Shown in pieces: positions 25,167 to 34,690 of a DNA stretch of 64,000 nt. Position numbers and translations under genes: made by a program. The notes below the pieces were generated by a model, which worked only from the letters and a program-made list of their open reading frames with translations, searched no databases and was not told the DNA's origin. Position 1 is the first letter of the stretch; every line of letters starts with the position of its first letter. Origin of the DNA: AP-15 sp963733945 (GTDB taxonomy: Bacteria > Pseudomonadota > Alphaproteobacteria > ATCC43930 > CGMCC-115725); NCBI GenBank assembly GCA_963733945.1, contig CAVTFD010000026.1, positions 62,001 to 126,000 on the forward strand, given 5' to 3'.

Positions 25167-25772
25167 TCAGGCTTGGCGCTGATGTGCCTGCCGCGCCGGA
25201 TCGAGCTCGGGATCGATCCAGCCGATATTACCGTCCGCTCGCCGATAGACCAGATTGAGCTCGCCATGCGCGCTGTTGCGAAACAGCAGCACAAGCGCGT
25301 CGGCGAGATCCATCCGCATCACCGCCTCGCCCACCGTCAGGCGCGGCAATTCGGCGCTGATTTCGGCAATGACCGCCGGCCCGCCGGCGGGATCATCTCC
25401 GTCGGCTTCCTCCACCACCGGCGCCAACACGTAGTCCCGCGCCCGTTCTTCGACCTCGGCCGGATCGCGGAACTTGGCGTGATGGTCGCGAAGGCGTCGC
25501 TTGTAACGGCGCAGCTGCTTGGCCACGCGTTCAGCGGCAGCATCGAAGGCGGGGTAAACTTCGCCGACCGCTGCGCCGGCGTTGACAACGATCCCGCGCC
25601 CAATGTGAACGGAGATTTCGGCCCGGATCAGATGGGCCTCCCTTGCCACCACGACGTGGGCTTCGATCGCGGTCTTGAAATACTTCTCAAGGATCGAGGC
25701 CAGGCTCGCCTCGACATGGGCGCGCAATGCGTCTCCAACTTCGATCTGCTTGCCCGTGACCGTCAACTGCAT
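25167..25772 (-). CDS. hpf: Ribosome hibernation promoting factor, long form
   Basis: Two-domain HPF/YfiA protein of 201 aa. The N-terminal domain (residues 1-100, MQLTVTGKQIEVGDALRAHV to KQLRRYKRRLRDHHAK) binds the ribosomal decoding channel; the C-terminal domain (about 150-190, LTVGEAVMRMDLADALVLLF and GELNLVYRRADGNIGWIDPE) mediates dimerisation and 100S ribosome formation. The ATG at 25772 matches the family start; a start 9 codons upstream is open but less likely. Confidence 0.93.
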   Translation of the reverse strand: MQLTVTGKQIEVGDALRAHVEASLASILEKYFKTAIEAHVVVAREAHLIRAEISVHIGRGIVVNAGAAVGEVYPAFDAAAERVAKQLRRYKRRLRDHHAKFRDPAEVEERARDYVLAPVVEEADGDDPAGGPAVIAEISAELPRLTVGEAVMRMDLADALVLLFRNSAHGELNLVYRRADGNIGWIDPELDPARQAHQRQA

Positions 25773-25919
25773 GAACGCACTTGCCTTTCCCGCTTGCACC
25801 GGGCGGTCGTCGAGACCTCCCGCGAGCGAAATTGGGAATGCCCCCGAACGCGGTCAAGCAGCGCACGCTAGGCGTCCACCGTCTCCGCGTCAACATTGGC
25901 GGGCACCTTCCACGTCTCG

Positions 25920-27413
25920 CTAGGGTGTGAACAGCTTCTCCCGGCGGCGCTGCACCGAAGATGGGATGCGCATCGCCTCACGGTATTTGGCGACCGTGCG
26001 CCGAGCGATGTCGACGCCGTCGCGCTGCAGCAACTCGACGATCCGCTCATCGGACAGCGTGGCGGCGGCGGGCTCTCTGTCGATCAGCGCGCGGATCTGG
26101 TAGCGCACCGCCTCCGCCGAATGCGCCTCGCCGCCGCTCGAAGCGGGGATCGACGAGGTAAAGAAATATTTGAGCTCATAAAGCCCGCGCGGTGTGGCCA
26201 TGTGCTTGTTGCTGGTCACCCGACTGACCGTGCTCTCGTGCATGCCGATCGCTTCGGCGATGTCTCGCAGGATCAACGGCCGCAAAGACTGGACCCCACG
26301 GCGAAAAAACGCATCCTGCTGGCGTACGATCTCGGCGGCGACTTTGAGGATCGTGGTGGCTCGCTGATGCAGCGATTTGACCAGCCAGTTTGCGGCCTGC
26401 AACCGGTCGGTTAGATAATCCCTTTCCGCCTTGCTGCGCGCCACCCGGCTCACCTGCGCATGGTATTTGTTGTTGACCAACACGCGCGGCAGGGTTTCGG
26501 CGTTGAGCTCGACAATCCAGCCACCGTCGGGTTGTGCACGCATCAGAATGTCGGGCACGACCAGCTGCGCCAGGGGCGGGTCGAAGGCGAGGCCTGGACG
26601 AGGGTCGAGCGATTTGATCTCGGCGATCATCTCGGCGACATCCTCGGCGTCGACCTGGCACACGCGCATCAACCCCGCGATGTTGCGTGCGGCAAGCAGC
26701 GGCAGGTTATCGAGCAAGGTTTGCATCGCTGGATCGAGCCGGTTGCGGTCGCGTAACTGCAGGGCCAAGCATTCCGGGAGATCGCGGGCAAAGACCCCGG
26801 CAGGATCGAATTGCTGGAGCCGGGCGAGGACCGTGTCGACGCGGGCTTGAGCGCAACCAAGAAGCAGCGCCACGCCATCGAGCGCACCGCCGAGATAGCC
26901 CGTTTCGTCGAGAAGGTCGAGCAGGTGCAAGGCGATCAGCTGATCGCCTTGGTTGGTCAAGTCGGTTCCGATCTGCTCGATCACGTGCTCGCGCAAGGTG
27001 CGCGGCCGAGCCGCCGTCTGCTCGAAACCGGGGCGGTCCTCGACGCCGGGCGTTCCGCGGCTGCGCCAAGACTGGGGCTCGCCGCCGAGATCGACCGAGC
27101 CGTCACCCTCGGCTCCAGCGGCGGCGTGCCACTGCTCGGCGGCATCGGGTGCAAAGTCAACCGGCAGCGCCTCCGGCAAGGCTGTCGAGATAGGGGCCTC
27201 GGCGACGCTCGGAGCGCCGGCTGGGGCCGCTTCTTCGGTGCTTCGCTCGCGGCGTTCGAGCAGCGGGTTCTGCTGGATTTCGGTGTCGACGAAATCGGTC
27301 AACTCAAGGTTCGAGAGCTGCAGCATCTTGATGGCCTGCTGCAGCTGCGGCGTCATGACCAACGCCTGCGACTGCCGCACCTCAAGCCGCTGGGAAAAAC
27401 CCATCCTGTTCAC
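25920..27413 (-). CDS. rpoN: RNA polymerase sigma-54 factor
   Basis: Alternative sigma factor for -24/-12 promoters that require AAA+ activators. Region I is Gln/Leu-rich (ALVMTPQLQQAIKMLQLSNLELTDF), followed by an acidic linker, the core-binding domain and the C-terminal DNA-binding part with the HTH (AIGMHESTVSRVTSNKHMAT) and the RpoN box (ARRTVAKYREAMRIPSS). Length is 497 aa. The start is GTG at 27413 with GGAG 6 nt upstream; an in-frame ATG three codons later is an alternative. Position after lptB is conserved in proteobacteria. Confidence 0.97.
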   Translation of the reverse strand: MNRMGFSQRLEVRQSQALVMTPQLQQAIKMLQLSNLELTDFVDTEIQQNPLLERRERSTEEAAPAGAPSVAEAPISTALPEALPVDFAPDAAEQWHAAAGAEGDGSVDLGGEPQSWRSRGTPGVEDRPGFEQTAARPRTLREHVIEQIGTDLTNQGDQLIALHLLDLLDETGYLGGALDGVALLLGCAQARVDTVLARLQQFDPAGVFARDLPECLALQLRDRNRLDPAMQTLLDNLPLLAARNIAGLMRVCQVDAEDVAEMIAEIKSLDPRPGLAFDPPLAQLVVPDILMRAQPDGGWIVELNAETLPRVLVNNKYHAQVSRVARSKAERDYLTDRLQAANWLVKSLHQRATTILKVAAEIVRQQDAFFRRGVQSLRPLILRDIAEAIGMHESTVSRVTSNKHMATPRGLYELKYFFTSSIPASSGGEAHSAEAVRYQIRALIDREPAAATLSDERIVELLQRDGVDIARRTVAKYREAMRIPSSVQRRREKLFTP

Positions 27414-27435
27414 ATTATGCTCCGCTGGGAGCGGC

Positions 27436-28266
27436 TTATAGGCTAAACCGGTCGCCCAGGAAAACTCGTCTCACGTCGGCATCAGCAACGATTTCAGCGG
27501 GTTTTCCTTCCATCAGAACCTGTCCAGCGTGTAGTATATACGCTCGATCGACGATTTCCAAGGTCTCGCGCACGTTATGATCGGTTATTAATACGCCAAT
27601 CCCGCGATCCTTGAGGTGGCCGATCAGATCACGGATGTCGCCGACCGCGATTGGATCGATGCCGGCGAGCGGTTCGTCGAGAAGGATGAAATGGGGCCGG
27701 GTCGCAAGCGCCCGGGCGATCTCACAACGGCGGCGTTCGCCCCCTGAAAGCGCCGTCGCCGGCGTCCGACGCAAGTGAGTGATCGAAAACTCGGCCAAGA
27801 GGGAGTTCAGCGCCGCCTCGCGCAGCTCGGGTTCGGACTCCGCCACCTCGAGGATCGCGCGAATATTCTGCTCGACGGTAAGGCCGCGAAAGATCGATGC
27901 CTCCTGCGGCAGGTAGCCGATACCCCGGCGAGCGCGGCGGTACATTGGAAGGTCGGTGATGTCCTGCCCGTCGAGGCTGACCACCCCGGTATCGGCGGTG
28001 ATCAACCCGGTAATGATGTAAAAACAGGTGGTCTTGCCGGCTCCGTTGGGTCCGAGCAGCCCGACCACCTCGCCGCGCTGAACCGAGACGTTGACGCCGC
28101 GCAATACCGGCCGCCGCTTGAAGCTCTTTCCCAGCCCCTGCCCCTGCAGCCCGCGACTGGAAAACGCGCGGCCTTGCATTGCGCGATTGTGGGCGACAAG
28201 GCGCGGTCGCAACTGCTCGGCTTCGGCGCCGGGGGAGGAGCCGAAAGGCCTTTCCATCCAGTTCAT
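27436..28266 (-). CDS. lptB: LPS export ABC transporter ATPase LptB
   Basis: Cytoplasmic ATPase of the LptB2FGC machine that extracts LPS from the inner membrane. It contains Walker A GPNGAGKTTC, the Q-loop region YLPQEASIFRGLTVEQNI, the ABC signature ALSGGERRRCEIARAL, Walker B FILLDEPLAGIDPIAV and the H-loop Asp-His in VLITDHNVRETL. About 30 extra residues precede the domain (276 aa in total); an internal start is possible. Its ATG overlaps the lptA stop by 4 bp. Confidence 0.96.
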   Translation of the reverse strand: MNWMERPFGSSPGAEAEQLRPRLVAHNRAMQGRAFSSRGLQGQGLGKSFKRRPVLRGVNVSVQRGEVVGLLGPNGAGKTTCFYIITGLITADTGVVSLDGQDITDLPMYRRARRGIGYLPQEASIFRGLTVEQNIRAILEVAESEPELREAALNSLLAEFSITHLRRTPATALSGGERRRCEIARALATRPHFILLDEPLAGIDPIAVGDIRDLIGHLKDRGIGVLITDHNVRETLEIVDRAYILHAGQVLMEGKPAEIVADADVRRVFLGDRFSL

Positions 28267-29321
28267 GGCTTGGACCGGCCGCTGGAGGCAGATCTCGCAC
28301 CGGTTGCCGGGCTACCGCCGGATGCGGCGGTCGTGGCGTCCTGGCGAAAGAACAGCCCCTCGACCCGCGGCGCCGGTTCACCCGGTTTCGCGGCGACGGT
28401 CATCATGCGGCTGACATTTGTGTTGAGATCGAGGACGGCATATTTGCCCCTGATGACGTTCTGTCCACGGGTAATGGTAACGTTCCCCAGCAGTGTGACG
28501 ATACCGGTATCGGCGTTGTAGACGCCGTAATCGCCGCGACCGACATCTGTCGAGTTCCAGGCTACGACGTTTCCCTGAGCGTCGACACGGCTGATCCGCG
28601 AATTCTCACTGTCGGCGCCGAGCGGCCCGGACGGCGAAGCTTGCTTGGCGGCGCCTGATTGCGGTTTGGCCGGCGTTGCTGCTGCTGATTTGCTGTCGGC
28701 AGGATTGATCGCACCCGGCTTGTCACCGGCCGGGTTCGGCTTCTCCTTCGTCATATGGGCGATCAGCACGTCGGCACGAATGTGCTTGTCGGCACGGGTG
28801 GCAACCGCGTCGCCGCGGGCGACGGCAATCTGCGTTCCATCGTACCATTCGAGACTGTCACGTGCAGTTACGACATCGGTCGGGGTCGTTAGCTTGAGCG
28901 CCTTGCCGGTAACGACGGCGATCTGCTGGTCGAGGTCGTAGACGGCCTGGTCGCCGACCACGGTCTGCGTCGGCCCCTTCAGAACGACATGGCCGTCGGC
29001 GTCGAGACGGTAGACCTCGTTGCCGCCCTCCGCCGTTTTGCTTTTGCTCGGGCGATAGTGAGCGGTCAGCGTATCGGCATGCACTTCAGATGTTCCGCGC
29101 GTGGCCACGGCATTACCGCGGGCGATATAGACTTGTGCCTGCTGCTGCCACTCCAGGCCCGAATCGGCGGTGATGTCGATCGGGCGGTTGTCGTTGGAAT
29201 CGCCGCCGAGGTTTAATCCCTGTGCCCTCGCGTGGAGAGAGCCCGAAGCCAAGACGGCGAATAATACGGCGAGCCTGGGCACAACCCGGCGCCGCCGCAA
29301 TACCTGCTGCAGCGCGACCAT
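28263..29321 (-). CDS. lptA: LPS transport periplasmic protein LptA
   Basis: Periplasmic bridge protein of the Lpt pathway with an OstA-like beta-jellyroll. Signal peptide VVPRLAVLFAVLASGSLHARAQ, then repeated OstA strands (PIDITADSGLEWQQQAQVYI, GNAVATRGTSEVHADTLTAH, RLDADGHVVLKGPTQTVVGD, ARGDAVATRADKHIRADVLI). Notable is an Ala/Pro/Lys/Ser-rich insertion of about 45 residues (EKPNPAGDKPGAIN to SGPLGADSEN) between two jellyroll repeats and a second low-complexity tail, making it (352 aa) much longer than E. coli LptA (185 aa). An alternative ATG at 29348 overlaps lptC. Confidence 0.9.
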   Translation of the reverse strand: MVALQQVLRRRRVVPRLAVLFAVLASGSLHARAQGLNLGGDSNDNRPIDITADSGLEWQQQAQVYIARGNAVATRGTSEVHADTLTAHYRPSKSKTAEGGNEVYRLDADGHVVLKGPTQTVVGDQAVYDLDQQIAVVTGKALKLTTPTDVVTARDSLEWYDGTQIAVARGDAVATRADKHIRADVLIAHMTKEKPNPAGDKPGAINPADSKSAAATPAKPQSGAAKQASPSGPLGADSENSRISRVDAQGNVVAWNSTDVGRGDYGVYNADTGIVTLLGNVTITRGQNVIRGKYAVLDLNTNVSRMMTVAAKPGEPAPRVEGLFFRQDATTAASGGSPATGARSASSGRSKP

Positions 29322-29337
29322 TGTTGCGATCCCGTGG

Positions 29338-30300
29338 TTAGCCGGCATCGGGTTCGACCTTGCGGGGGGGTGGCGCGAGCTTGACCGGCTTTTCGGCGAC
29401 GGGGCTTTTGGCGGAAAATGCTTCGACAGCCGGTCTTTTGTTCGGGTGCGATCTTCCAGCGGAATGATGCGTCGCTGCCGGCTTGGCAGGAGCGGTCCGG
29501 GCGGCAACGGCGGAGCGATGCACGCCGACTGGGGAGGCGCGGGGCAGGGTGGGGGCAGCGTCGATTTGCGCCGCAGTTTTAGCGACCGCAGCCGGCAGTG
29601 CTGGAGGTAACCTCGTTGCCTTGGCCGGCCTGGTTCCGATCAGAATGGAGTGCGACCGACCGGTAAAGATGATGGTGTCGCCCTTATCGAGAATGCGGAA
29701 GCCCTGGCCCCAGATGTCGCCCGCGGGGCCGTGTCCCTCGATCGGATCATGGCCCGCGGCAGTGTTGTCGGAAAAATCGGCATGGGCGCGTCTCGTCACA
29801 AAACGGGCGCCGCTCTGCTGGGTCAGCGTGACACCGCCGAACAGATCGAGCAGTTGCGTTTGCGACTGGTAGATCCCGGTCGCAGCAGTCAGCACGACCT
29901 TGGCGCCACCATGCACGGTCATCACCGCCCGGGGCCGTTCGAGGGACATCAGATTGTTGTGATTCGGCACTTGGCGACCGACTGCCGCGGTCACGACATA
30001 GGGCCGGTTGAGCCGATCAATCCCGGCATAACGGGGGTCGAGCATTTTGAGCTCGCGCGCCTCGCGCAGATCGATCGCGGTAAAGCCGAGGCGGACGCTG
30101 TCCAACAGCGGAGACAACCGCGGCCATGCGGCTACCAGCAACAGCAATGCGCCGCCGATGATTGGCAGCACGCGTTTGAGCAGGGCGACGCGCCGGCTGT
30201 AGCGGTCCGCGGCTTTCGGCCGCCACCGGGGCGCGTCCCGCATTGGCCTCGCTACGGCGGCAACCGGGCCTCGTTCGGCCTGTGGTTCCGAGGACCTCAT
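29338..30300 (-). CDS. lptC: LPS export protein LptC
   Basis: Inner-membrane anchored protein (320 aa) that passes LPS from LptBFG to LptA. It has one membrane segment near residues 43-62 (RVLPIIGGALLLLVAAWPRL), then the LptC domain with PYVVTAAVGRQVPNHNNLMS, the AKVVLTAATGIYQSQTQLLD strand and GPAGDIWGQGFRILDKGDTI. From about residue 225 on, the chain is a Pro/Ala/Lys-rich low-complexity tail of some 90 residues that is absent from short LptCs. LptA next door has similar low-complexity additions. Confidence 0.9.
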   Translation of the reverse strand: MRSSEPQAERGPVAAVARPMRDAPRWRPKAADRYSRRVALLKRVLPIIGGALLLLVAAWPRLSPLLDSVRLGFTAIDLREARELKMLDPRYAGIDRLNRPYVVTAAVGRQVPNHNNLMSLERPRAVMTVHGGAKVVLTAATGIYQSQTQLLDLFGGVTLTQQSGARFVTRRAHADFSDNTAAGHDPIEGHGPAGDIWGQGFRILDKGDTIIFTGRSHSILIGTRPAKATRLPPALPAAVAKTAAQIDAAPTLPRASPVGVHRSAVAARTAPAKPAATHHSAGRSHPNKRPAVEAFSAKSPVAEKPVKLAPPPRKVEPDAG

Positions 30301-30311
30301 CCCAATGCCCG

Positions 30312-31334
30312 TTAGGCCACCCCGGCGCGCAGGCAGTCGTGCATATGGAGAAAGCCGGTCGGATGCCCATCGCCGTCGACGACGAAGAGCGACGTGATCG
30401 CGGTCCGGTTCATCAACCCCAGAGCCTCCGCCGCCAACGCCGCGGCGGCAATCGTCTTTGGCGAGCGATGCATGATTTCCACTACCGGCCGGGCCAGCAG
30501 CGAAGCGCCCATGTGCCGGCGCAGGTCGCCATCGGTAACAACTCCGATCAGCCGCCCTTCGCTATCGCACGCGCCGACGCAACCGAAACTGCGCGCCGTC
30601 ATTACCAGGATCGCCTCGGACATCGGCGCGGTGGGCGAAACTAGCGGGATCTCGCTGGCGCCATGCATGATATCGGAAACCCGCAACAACCGCCGGCCGA
30701 GCCTGCCGCCGGGATGGAACACGCGAAAGTCGGAGGATGAAAAATCCCGGCGCTCGAGCAAGGCGATCGCTAACGCGTCGCCCAGCGCCATCATGACCGT
30801 CGTCGACGTCGTCGGCGCCAGGCCCATCGGACAGGCTTCGGCGGCAGGCGGCAACAGCAGCACTGCGTCGGCCGCTGCGGCAAGTGTCGATTCGCTGCCG
30901 CCCGTCACCGCGATCAGCGGAATTTGAAAGCGGCGCGAATAAGCGATGATGTCGGCGAATTCGGCGCTCTCGCCGGAATTTGACAGCGCCACGATCGCGT
31001 CGTCGGCGCCGATCATGCCGAGATCGCCGTGGCTCGCCTCGCCGGCATGAACAAACTGCGCCGGGGTTCCGGTCGAGGCCAGAGTGGCGGCGATCTTGCG
31101 GCCCACGTGCCCGCTCTTGCCGACCCCGGTGACGACGATCCGTCCGTGCGCCGCGGCGCACAAGGCAACCGCGGCGGCAAACGCCTCGTCGAGCCTCTGC
31201 GCCAAACTTTCGAGGCCGCTGATTTCAGCGCGGATCACGCGGCGCGCGACCGCGACATCACTGTCGGCTCGCCCGCCGGGGACCGGTTGCGCGGTCCCTG
31301 GCTCGGACGCAACGAGAATGTTGCTCATCGCCAC
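30312..31334 (-). CDS. kdsD: D-arabinose-5-phosphate isomerase (KpsF/GutQ family)
   Basis: Interconverts ribulose 5-phosphate and arabinose 5-phosphate, the first step to KDO for LPS. The SIS domain covers about 45-190 (GRIVVTGVGKSGHVGRKIAA, SNSGESAEF, LAPTTSTTVMMALGDALAI), followed by two CBS domains (VSDIMHGASEIPLV and VVEIMHRSPKTI). The neighbourhood with LPS transport genes supports the role. A second ATG two codons in is equally possible. Confidence 0.95.
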   Translation of the reverse strand: MAMSNILVASEPGTAQPVPGGRADSDVAVARRVIRAEISGLESLAQRLDEAFAAAVALCAAAHGRIVVTGVGKSGHVGRKIAATLASTGTPAQFVHAGEASHGDLGMIGADDAIVALSNSGESAEFADIIAYSRRFQIPLIAVTGGSESTLAAAADAVLLLPPAAEACPMGLAPTTSTTVMMALGDALAIALLERRDFSSSDFRVFHPGGRLGRRLLRVSDIMHGASEIPLVSPTAPMSEAILVMTARSFGCVGACDSEGRLIGVVTDGDLRRHMGASLLARPVVEIMHRSPKTIAAAALAAEALGLMNRTAITSLFVVDGDGHPTGFLHMHDCLRAGVA

Positions 31335-31396
31335 CCGACGGCCCGACCGATTCGAATAATTGACAGTGTCGAGAGCCCTCTTCCCCGATTGCTCGC

Positions 31397-32008
31397 TCAG
31401 TGCGCGAAGATGTCTTGCTCCGCCCAGCCCCCAAGATCAAGCAGCACGCGATGCGGCAAAAACTCGAAACTGGCCTGTGCCAGCGCTTCACGGCCCTCGC
31501 GGATCAGCATCGCGTCGAGCCGGTCGCGCAGCGCATGAAGATGGAGGACGTCCGAGGCGGCGTAGCGAAGTTGCTCGTCGCTCAGGTTGGGCGCGCCCCA
31601 GTCGGAGCTCTGCTGCTGCTTCGACAGATCGACGCTGAGCAGATCCTTGCACAGCTCGCGCAGGCCATGGCGATCAGTAAAGGTGCGCGCCAGCCGCGAG
31701 GCGATCTTGGTGCAATAAACCGGAAGCGCCATGACCCCCAGGTAATGATAGAGCATGGCAAGATCGAACCGGGCGAAATGAAACAGCTTGGTGACACAGG
31801 GATCGGCCAGCAGCCGCCGCAGACGTGGCGCATCATAGGCGGCGGGGCCGAACTGCACGAGGTGGGCGGCGCCGTCGCCGGCCGAAAGTTGGACGAGGCA
31901 CAACCGGTCGCGACGCGGGTTGAGCCCCATCGCCTCGGTATCGATCGCCACCACTTCGCCGAAGTCGACGCCTTCGGGCAGATCGCCATGATGAAGCTGG
32001 AAAGTCAT
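31397..32008 (-). CDS. Ribonuclease D-like 3'-5' exonuclease
   Basis: DEDD-family exonuclease of 203 aa consisting of the catalytic domain only. It shows motif Exo I VVAIDTEAMGLNPRRDRLCL (DTE), Exo II in LFHFARFDLAMLYHYLG and Exo III YAASDVLHLHALRDRL (Y-x(3)-D). The HRDC domains of E. coli RNase D are missing, as in the short alphaproteobacterial proteins. Probable role is tRNA or small RNA 3' trimming; it lies next to a tRNA gene, but that need not be functional. Confidence 0.9.
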   Translation of the reverse strand: MTFQLHHGDLPEGVDFGEVVAIDTEAMGLNPRRDRLCLVQLSAGDGAAHLVQFGPAAYDAPRLRRLLADPCVTKLFHFARFDLAMLYHYLGVMALPVYCTKIASRLARTFTDRHGLRELCKDLLSVDLSKQQQSSDWGAPNLSDEQLRYAASDVLHLHALRDRLDAMLIREGREALAQASFEFLPHRVLLDLGGWAEQDIFAH

Positions 32009-32040
32009 CGCACGCGATGGCGGACTGCAGCATCGCCGAG

Positions 32041-32127
32041 TGGTGCCCAGGAGAAGACTCGAACTTCCACGAGCAATCGCCCACTAGAACCTGAATCTAG
32101 CGCGTCTACCAATTCCGCCACCTGGGC
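32041..32127 (-). tRNA. tRNA-Leu (anticodon CAG)
   Basis: 87 nt including an encoded CCA end. On the minus strand it begins GCCCAGGTGGCGGAATTGGT, has the class II long variable arm, the GTTCGAGTC T-loop and ends CTGGGCACCA, pairing with the 5' GCCCAG. The anticodon loop reads ATTCAGGTT, giving CAG, which decodes CUG, a common Leu codon here. It is convergent with nothing; its 5' side faces the accessory segment. Confidence 0.95.
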
Positions 32128-32359
32128 CTCTCGGAGCTAGCGGAGATAAGCCCGGCCTCGGCCGATGTCAACGAGCCGTGGGTGGCGGTGGCGGCGACCA
32201 ACGAAACAGGGACGTTCACGGCCTTGTGAGAGGCTGGGCCGGTCGATACCGAGACATACGCAGCATAGCATGACCCGCGCTGCGATTCACCCTTGTTGAG
32301 AGCGCCGGCTGCCTTCATTCTGGCGTCCGTCTTTCAGGGAGGCAAAGGGGTAGAAAATA

Positions 32360-33466
32360 ATGGACCCGAATATGCCGGAATCTGATCAGGCGCCTCCGCG
32401 GTCGACCATAATTGATCTTGCGCTTCAAATCGGACTGATAGCCTTATTGGTCTACGCCTGCAGCCGGTACATATCGCCTTTTATCGACCTCCTGCTGTGG
32501 TCTGCAATTCTGGCGGTTATGCTCTATCCGCTGCATCTCCGCCTGGCCGTCCGGCTCGGTAATCGCTGGTCGGCGCTGCTGATCGGGCTGGTCGGCGTCG
32601 CGGTGATGCTGGTGGCGATGGTCACAGTGATAGCGTCGCTCGCGTCTTCCTTGTATTCGCTAGTCACGGGCTTGCAAAATCATAGCCTCACCGTCCCGGC
32701 GCCTCCATCATGGCTTGCCGGGCTCCCGCTGGTGGGTCGGAAACTGGCGGAGGCCTGGGTGCTCGCCGCCACTAACCTGCCGGCGGCGGTTGCCAAATAC
32801 GGCGGGGCGTTGAGCCAACCAGCGGCACGGCTCGTGTCGTCCGCCGGTGGCCTAGCCGCGGGCCAACTGTCGTTCGTTCTCTCTTTCGCGATTGCCGCCG
32901 TCATCGTCGCCTATGGCAGGGGCGCCGCCGATTTCGCTCGGCGTCTGCTCGGACGGTTTACCGGCAGCGAGGCGCAGGGGGGCCATCTGGTTACGCTGAC
33001 GGCCGCCACGATTCGCGGTGTGGCGCTAGGTGTTGTCGGTGTAGCGGTGATCCAGTCGCTTCTCCTCGCAATCGGATTCTTCGCGATCGGCCTTCCGGCA
33101 GCGGGCCTTTGGACGGTCGTGACGCTGTTGTTTGCTATTGTACAGGTGCCGGCGGTATTGGTGACACTACCGATCATAGTCTATGTCTTTGCGACGAAAG
33201 CAACGCAGCCGGCTATCATCTTCCTGGTCTGGACCCTCGTCGCCGGGCTCAGCGATAATGTTTTAAAGCCATTGATGCTCGGACGCGGACTGGAAGTGCC
33301 GATGCCGGTAATTCTGATTGGCGTCATCGGCGGCATGATTGCCGATGGCCTTCTAGGCCTCTTTGTGGGGCCTGTGGTCCTGGCGGTCGGCTATGTGCTG
33401 CTGATTGAATGGATGCAACAGCGGCGCGCCCAGAGCGGGCCGCAGACCGCCGATCGGGCGCCGTAA
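32360..33466 (+). CDS. AI-2E family (PerM-type) transporter
   Basis: Polytopic membrane protein of 368 aa with about eight helices: one pair near residues 20-60, one at 70-100, a periplasmic loop to about 165, then a run of helices from 168. The C-terminal half has the family features TAATIRGVALGVVGVAVIQS, the LWTVVTLLFAIVQVPAVLV helix and LSDNVLKPLMLGRGLEVPMP. Family members have been linked to autoinducer-2, antibiotic or Na+/H+ export, so the cargo is open. It starts a same-strand group of four genes after tRNA-Leu. Confidence 0.85.
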   Translation: MDPNMPESDQAPPRSTIIDLALQIGLIALLVYACSRYISPFIDLLLWSAILAVMLYPLHLRLAVRLGNRWSALLIGLVGVAVMLVAMVTVIASLASSLYSLVTGLQNHSLTVPAPPSWLAGLPLVGRKLAEAWVLAATNLPAAVAKYGGALSQPAARLVSSAGGLAAGQLSFVLSFAIAAVIVAYGRGAADFARRLLGRFTGSEAQGGHLVTLTAATIRGVALGVVGVAVIQSLLLAIGFFAIGLPAAGLWTVVTLLFAIVQVPAVLVTLPIIVYVFATKATQPAIIFLVWTLVAGLSDNVLKPLMLGRGLEVPMPVILIGVIGGMIADGLLGLFVGPVVLAVGYVLLIEWMQQRRAQSGPQTADRAP

Positions 33467-33547
33467 ATTGCGACCCTTGCTGTCGGCAGGCCTCCGGCGC
33501 CACGAAGCTGGCATCGGGGCCAGGCCTGCCAAACGCGTGTTGCCTCG

Positions 33548-34690
33548 ATGAGCACCGAGTATGAAACCACCAAGAAAATTGCGGTGGAGGAACGCGCTCC
33601 TACGCAGCCCGCTTCCGCGGACACCGACTCTGCGAACCCGCTGCGCAGGGTGGCGCTGATTGTCGTCGCCGTGACCATTCTGCTGTTTGCCTTGTCGATC
33701 GTGATGGAGCGGTTCACGCCTTTGTCATCGCAGGCGGTCGTCCAAGCATATGTTATCCGCATGGCTCCCGAAGTCGCGGGCCGCGTTGTAGGCGTCGACG
33801 TCGCCGACAATACTCACGTCGAAGCAGGGCAGGTCCTGTTCCGGATTGATCCACGTCCCTTCGAACTTGCCGTGGCTGAGGCACAGGCCCAGGTCGAGCA
33901 GATCGGTCAGACCTTGGGAGCCTCTACGGCCGCCGTGGACTCGGCACAGGCGAAGGTCGTGAAGGAGACCGCCGAACTCGAGAACGTCCACGCCCAGACG
34001 GAGCGGGTTTTCGAACTTGTCAGACGGGGCGTCTACCCCGCTGCGAAGGCCGACACAGCCCGCGCCACACAGGATTCCGCACGGGCGGTGCTGACGGCCA
34101 GCCAGGCCGACCTTGCCAAGGCGCGCGAGGAGCTTGGCCCCAAGGGCGCTGACAATCCCCAGCTCAAGGAGGCGCTTGCGACGTTGGGGCGTGCGCGGCT
34201 CAATCTGCTTTATACGACGGTCAAGGCCCCTGCCGCCGGCGTGGTCTCCAATCTCCAGCTTGCGACCGGTCAGTTCATAGGGGCAGGGCAGGCGGCCCTT
34301 ACCTTCATCGACACGAGCACGGTCTGGGTTTCGGCGGATTTCAAGGAGAATAGCCTCGAATACATGTCTCCGTCCGACCGGGCCGAAATAGTATTCAACT
34401 CGCTGCCAGGCGCGGTCTTCAAAGCTCACGTCGAGAGCCTAGGCTGGGGCGTCTCTCAGAATAGCGTTGATCCCAATACCGGCCTGCCAACGATCAAAAA
34501 TGCCACGGGCTGGGTGCGCGATCCCCAACGTTTCCCGGTGCGTCTGATCGTCGAGGAGACGCCGCCGCGGGGCAGCGTGCGGGTCGGATCGCAGGTGAAT
34601 GTCGTCGTCTACACCGGCAACAATCCGGTCACGGACGCCCTGGGTTGGGCGTTCATTCGCCTCATCTCCATCCTGACCTATGCCAGCTGA
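33548..34690 (+). CDS. HlyD-family membrane fusion protein
   Basis: Periplasmic adaptor (380 aa) of an export pump, EmrA/AaeA type. One N-terminal anchor (VALIVVAVTILLFALSIVME), then the biotinyl/lipoyl-like hairpin start VVQAYVIRMAPEVAGRVVGV, a coiled-coil hairpin of about residues 105-210, the return strand TTVKAPAAGVVSNLQLATGQ and a beta-barrel (VWVSADFKENSLEYM). It overlaps the DUF2955 gene by 11 bp, so the two should form one pump. No outer-membrane channel gene is adjacent. Confidence 0.88.
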   Translation: MSTEYETTKKIAVEERAPTQPASADTDSANPLRRVALIVVAVTILLFALSIVMERFTPLSSQAVVQAYVIRMAPEVAGRVVGVDVADNTHVEAGQVLFRIDPRPFELAVAEAQAQVEQIGQTLGASTAAVDSAQAKVVKETAELENVHAQTERVFELVRRGVYPAAKADTARATQDSARAVLTASQADLAKAREELGPKGADNPQLKEALATLGRARLNLLYTTVKAPAAGVVSNLQLATGQFIGAGQAALTFIDTSTVWVSADFKENSLEYMSPSDRAEIVFNSLPGAVFKAHVESLGWGVSQNSVDPNTGLPTIKNATGWVRDPQRFPVRLIVEETPPRGSVRVGSQVNVVVYTGNNPVTDALGWAFIRLISILTYAS

